Shown: positions 61,701-64,000 of the stretch, in pieces
Position numbering within the stretch: position 1 is the first letter of the stretch
How the letters are laid out: every line of letters starts with the position of its first letter
Source of the DNA: a virus
Direction: 5' to 3' (one strand)
Length of the DNA stretch: 64,000 nt
Virus record (IMG/VR): IMGVR_UViG_3300022927_001625
Location: 1 to 64,000 of that record
Notes under the pieces: generated by a model
Seen by the model: the letters and a program-made list of their open reading frames with translations, nothing else
What the model was told of the DNA's origin: nothing
The model's database searches: none
Translations under genes and position numbers: made by a program

Positions 61701-64000
61701 TTGCCATCATCAGAAACAGCAACACTTGATCCGTAGTTAATATCTACTTTCTCCGAATCAACTAACTGATCCCAAAGGAACTGTCCGTTAATTAATCTGT
61801 AAATCGCAAGTTTAGGAGTACTTAATGCACTGTCAACTTGATCGCCATACTTAACTACTGATGCTAATACGTGTCCGTTTTTACTTACATCATAATTTGA
61901 TCCAAACTGTAATAGATTAGAAGTTTCTAATGCACTATCATTGCCAACAATAAATCCTGTATTGTTAGGAATGTATCCGTTTAAGTCAACGCCTGTTTCA
62001 ACTAACACCCAGTCTGCTAAATTAAATGCTCTAGGTAAAACATTAGTAGTTGCTTGATAAATTTCTTCTGCATATTTTACATATTCACCTTCGTAATATG
62101 TAATAGTCGGATCGTGTTCTCCACGATAGTTTTCATCTGAACCTAATTGCCAGCCTAGTGACTCATCGTAATTAATAATATTAATTCTACCAGGTTCTGC
62201 AAATGTGTTATTACCCTTACTTGAAATATAAATTGCACGACTTCCATCTGGTCGAGTAATTAAATCTATAGTTGCTCCAAGATGTTTGTAGTTAGTACTA
62301 TCTGGCATTGTATAGACGTTTGTTAATACATAGAAGTTACTAGCATTTCTTTCGTAAACTGCATATGCTCCTTGACGCACAAGTCCGCTTGCTATCCCTG
62401 TTTCAGTTACAGGTATGTTATAGACTCTAGTCCAATCATTATTTGATAATGAAGGTGGATTTGCCTCTCTTGGAGAACCTTGTATTACTGTTTGTTTATA
62501 AACCCAGTATTCAAAATTTTGTAATGTTCTAGTACTTCCTGGAGTAAGGTTTTCGCCTCTATCAATAACAATAAGTGGACCCACTGTATTGTTTGTTAAA
62601 TATACTCCTATTGTAGTACCAACAAGTCTAATAGTTCCTGCACCTTGTGAACCTTCAACTATACTTAAACTTGAAATGTTCCCAAATTCACTACCTTTCT
62701 TCCATGTTCCTGTTGTATTTCTAAGGAAGAGTCTTAAGTTATTAAACACCTTTTCGACATACATGACTTCACCTGTTGCAAGAGTATCGTTATCTCTTAC
62801 AATATCGCCAACAACTGGAATATACGGATTACCATAATTGGGATTGTAGTCAGGATCGCCTGGTGTTGGCGAACCACTATTATCAAAGTTAGTTAAGTTT
62901 ACATTCGCCCAACCGTCCCAGATATCATAAACTCTGTGAGTTGTTCTATTCAGATAATCGTGGTCTAATTCAGGAGCAATAACTGATGGCTCTTGTACAA
63001 TTCCATCTGCATTACGATATTCATTAAACCAAAATTGAAATTCATCGTTCGGTGCTGTAATATCATTTTCAAGTGTTTTAGGTAATCTGAATACCCACTT
63101 GTCTGAGATTTCATATCCTGCTTCACTATTCCATGTTAATGTTTCAATATATGACGGAACTCCAGGATCAGCGTCATCTACAATGTTATAAACATTTTCC
63201 CAATAATTAACTGTACGAACTTCTGCTTGTTTAATAATGTCTTGAACAATTAAATATGGTTTAGTTTCAATAGTTTGTGTTACGTTAAATGTTTGACCAA
63301 CTGGAATTTTCCACCAACCTGCAAGATCATCATTAGGTTGTTGTACTGCACGTTCGTAACTACCGATATTAATATCGCCAACTGTTAATGTACCTTCATC
63401 TGCAAAATCGCCATTTGTTTCATTAACATAGATAAGTGTTCTATTGTCACCAGTTGTATATTTGTATACAACAATACCTAATGCAATATCACTGCTAATT
63501 GTTTCTCCAATATCTGGAATTGCTTGTGTATTGTCAACTAATAGTATATCATCAACCTTTTCTTCAATGATGTGTTCTCCTGTAAAGAAGTCTGATGATA
63601 ATATATTGCTGTCATTAAATGGATTAACACCTGATGGATATCTAGTATTTTTAGAGTTCCAAATTAACTGTAATTTGTCGCCAACTGCACTTCCTTCGTA
63701 TTGAACTGATTGGGCTCTAATTAAAACGTGATCAGTTACTTCTTCTTGGAATGTAAAGTTTCCTCGTAAAATTAACCAAAGGTTATCATAGACTCCGTCG
63801 TCATCTGTACCGACAACTGCGTTAACATGAGATGCAAAACTTGGATATGCTAAACTGTCATCACTTGGAAATACTGTTGTTTTTGCTTTCCAGAATTGAT
63901 TAGTATACTGTACAATGTCATCTTGTTGATATGTTGAAACAGGATCAAATGTACCTTTGTATGTTGTTTTAACATTGCCAGCATAAGGAATTCCAACTAC
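55775..64000 (-). CDS. giant virion structural protein, 5' end outside window
   Basis: An open frame of at least 2,741 residues that reaches the right edge without a stop. The ATG at 62764 is internal, since the frame upstream of it reads as coherent protein. Between about 55,870 and 58,560 are tandem domains of the form 'VNG...DYTVDY...ITFTSAP', typical of large phage fibre or baseplate proteins. GSGYLNAPSVEI and GTGYISAPTITL repeats lie near 58,750-58,930. An FG-GAP-like segment (VAVSDDGKFIAVGA) is near 61,700. The C-terminus FLRAEEVDLPK looks complete. Confidence 0.87.
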   Translation of the reverse strand, partial: VVGIPYAGNVKTTYKGTFDPVSTYQQDDIVQYTNQFWKAKTTVFPSDDSLAYPSFASHVNAVVGTDDDGVYDNLWLILRGNFTFQEEVTDHVLIRAQSVQYEGSAVGDKLQLIWNSKNTRYPSGVNPFNDSNILSSDFFTGEHIIEEKVDDILLVDNTQAIPDIGETISSDIALGIVVYKYTTGDNRTLIYVNETNGDFADEGTLTVGDINIGSYERAVQQPNDDLAGWWKIPVGQTFNVTQTIETKPYLIVQDIIKQAEVRTVNYWENVYNIVDDADPGVPSYIETLTWNSEAGYEISDKWVFRLPKTLENDITAPNDEFQFWFNEYRNADGIVQEPSVIAPELDHDYLNRTTHRVYDIWDGWANVNLTNFDNSGSPTPGDPDYNPNYGNPYIPVVGDIVRDNDTLATGEVMYVEKVFNNLRLFLRNTTGTWKKGSEFGNISSLSIVEGSQGAGTIRLVGTTIGVYLTNNTVGPLIVIDRGENLTPGSTRTLQNFEYWVYKQTVIQGSPREANPPSLSNNDWTRVYNIPVTETGIASGLVRQGAYAVYERNASNFYVLTNVYTMPDSTNYKHLGATIDLITRPDGSRAIYISSKGNNTFAEPGRINIINYDESLGWQLGSDENYRGEHDPTITYYEGEYVKYAEEIYQATTNVLPRAFNLADWVLVETGVDLNGYIPNNTGFIVGNDSALETSNLLQFGSNYDVSKNGHVLASVVKYGDQVDSALSTPKLAIYRLINGQFLWDQLVDSEKVDINYGSSVAVSDDGKFIAVGATNWSTTYTNAGAVYLYESIHGTFSLVQTLTGPKGLPNEKFGSKVKFSGDRLVITSSGGDSTSITEFDANLTLFDNGTTLFNTTLTDTGEIFVFELTGNRYVYADKIKNSDPNVVYFGEVLAVSNNHIYAGLPTYLNEEENSSPGAVFDYRSPSTGKLWTRKRQARPVVDVNKIKSVSIYNKQTNVVDEYLDYIDPLQGKIAGPAEVELSYKTTYDPASYNIVDDSVVGVVKDATIFNTVDIVGKLWWDIDAVRFINPYSNTGNIFSVTNQFNTIFPGTEVEIYEWVETTLLPSEWDEDADTEEGLTRGISGKSKYGDSVYSTRRVYDEPAQKFTNYNYFWVRNKKTVPDVPGRSISGADVQELIRDPNGQGYKYVNLLRDNEWALHNLGSSITGKDSVIKFSYWTIDNLEQNIHNQYNIITDGLGTSIPKSDLEEKWFDSLIGFDKQGREIPDRQLGNQDKYGVLNNPRQTMFVNRVEALKQAIERVNIVLKQNVLIDDFDLSDLDSNDPKPTLASRLYDLTIDTDLELQYVSVSKVRTAQLNATIIDGKLIRVDIVDGGRGYKTNPTVEFVTTAGENAEVALEINSIGSVISATVINQGSNYSSTDVITVRKFSVLVNTDTSYANRWSVYEYVGGNYPWNRIISQSYDVRDYWSYDNWYAEGYNELTKADFVIDETYELESLDDVYGQIVKINNVGSGGWLLLRKIDEQVNVDYTINYETIGRENATVQLSKALYDYSDELVGYDSFGYDDSAFDLIPVQELRIILSSLRDKIFVDDLAIHYNELFFAQMRYILSEQPFIDWAFKTSFVKAKHNVGKLRKDITFNNDFLESYEEYVKEVKPYKTKIREYLSTYEGDDNTQTIVTDFDLPPYYSDARGKIVPVDTRVVNDTVQVNGITSYPQKHWLENVSFKIKEINIYEAGSGYLNAPSVEISGGGGTGAVAEAYIGKNGSISEIRITNPGTGYISAPTITLNGSPGDNGTVAKASAVIGDSNLRATHLAVKFDRVTGAFFITTLDETETFTGTGGRYKFTLKWPVDLRTNKIKITIGDDEILSRDYTITNVNDSNGRTHDRKIGQIVFNTPPANNKTITIEYFKDISLLTAADRINLFYNPTTGQLANDLGQLLDGIDYGGVQVKSFNFGGGSGWSADSWFTSAYDTYDNTYEDEVFRLSDDSTKIYDFAKALETGIEYNVYKNGIRIDDPNFGTGNPVTNPNAIIQSITGASQTGFILTDDGTIVESTVIKFDEEILPTQSGDVIVIRKNTSDGSFIPDPRAYDTLITGGDLAYATASGINPEDIVIDGDGFVTPTTSKGPEELIPGQVLDTLDIKVYDRVGEGGSRIESVAYVGDNVTKIFNYDGQPQSKFAIFVKVNNIVRTDYTVDYKNKTITFTSAPAINSSVNIITMSGNGEEILDLDTFTGDGSTIQFLTRVDWKDELNSLITVNGEKVDYILETTDSSYDTANKVAITFGQAPAEGAVINYGIYASNAQTFSEIKTDNIRSDGSTSTYELSLTPFSSLPASHNLIVRVGDNILNAGYNESFIIDDRVEYALRNWQQPGGTLGANDILVLLNGVELTYTIDYIFRPANSSVEIFENVKVPGARLDVYVTVDGEYTVSGNTITLNTVPPEDEIFRVTHFSRHDIQEIDRKNYDIVTRTTLNFESAGDIEYNHLKAGLIKLERQTIDAEYVWIIVNGKIQTPSVDYKVTNDRFFVRMATPLNENDAVEVIQFAESGPTVSKFGFRQFKDMLNRTVYKRLGDVNKYRLQADLKQFDKEILVENGETMFIPDKANNVPGVIFVNGERIEYMVKDGNSLQQLRRGTLGTGVRDIHNVGDELFDQGFQQTIPYQDKTLVNTYEGDGTTSEFTLDWTPASVNEFEVFVGGKRQRKNAMYMFDPTVDQDSPEGDVLQPAQYSILGNTMTLLTAPADGVRITVIRRVGKVWNDPGKTLGKTENAIAQFLRAEEVDLPK

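Noticed and set aside
1-64000. CRISPR arrays, insertion sequences, integrase/attachment sites, tRNA or rRNA genes
   Set aside because: I looked for regularly spaced repeats, transposase or integrase motifs and cloverleaf sequences and saw none.

Overview
The window looks like part of the genome of a T4-like marine myovirus. It is AT-rich, genes are packed with ATGA/TAATG overlaps, and recurrent NATAAATA late-promoter-like boxes are present. It carries a T4-type RNase H (FEN family), a MoxR ATPase/VWA-metallopeptidase pair, folE and queE, collar-domain and repeat-rich tail fibre proteins, and a giant virion protein running off the right edge. These features are typical of cyanophages and SAR11 (Pelagibacter) phages. 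No photosynthesis, capsid, polymerase or tRNA gene is visible, so the host is uncertain.

Layout. (1) 1-11,400, plus strand: compact early/middle genes. These are a folE-small ORF-queE operon behind a consensus sigma70 promoter, two phage 2OG-Fe(II) oxygenases (one with a frameshifted end), RNase H, a ParB-fold protein, a nuclease of the staphylococcal nuclease family, the MoxR/VWA pair with duplicated promoters and a structured RNA between them, and several small conserved-looking proteins. (2) 11,459-12,754: a tail-fibre-like protein with an Mtd_N-like start. (3) 12,798-48,071: a cargo island of about 35 kb and 41 genes in alternating strand blocks. It encodes ten radical SAM enzymes of three architectures, eight 2OG-Fe(II) oxygenases (seven of Asp/Asn-hydroxylase type, one fused to a dual-specificity-phosphatase-like domain), a flavin-dependent halogenase, a minimal adenylation enzyme next to an acyltransferase-like protein, a sugar-nucleotide dehydrogenase, a DegT-like fragment, an amidinotransferase, two SGNH hydrolases, six glycosyltransferase-like proteins, a methyltransferase, a mini kinase and two paralogous eight-repeat propeller-like proteins. 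(4) 48,068-64,000, minus strand: a virion structural module separated from the island by a clear intrinsic terminator. It holds a 310-aa structural protein, three paralogous fibres (one with a tail-collar domain), a 204-aa structural protein and a partial protein of at least 2,741 residues.

How they may work together (inference). The enzyme classes in the island resemble those of polysaccharide, lipopolysaccharide and natural-product tailoring loci. Its position between fibre genes, and late-promoter boxes placed directly before start codons, suggest late expression of a system that decorates a surface polymer, a virion component or a small molecule. The substrate cannot be read from the sequence. 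folE and queE suggest a separate deazaguanine pathway whose other genes would lie outside the window.
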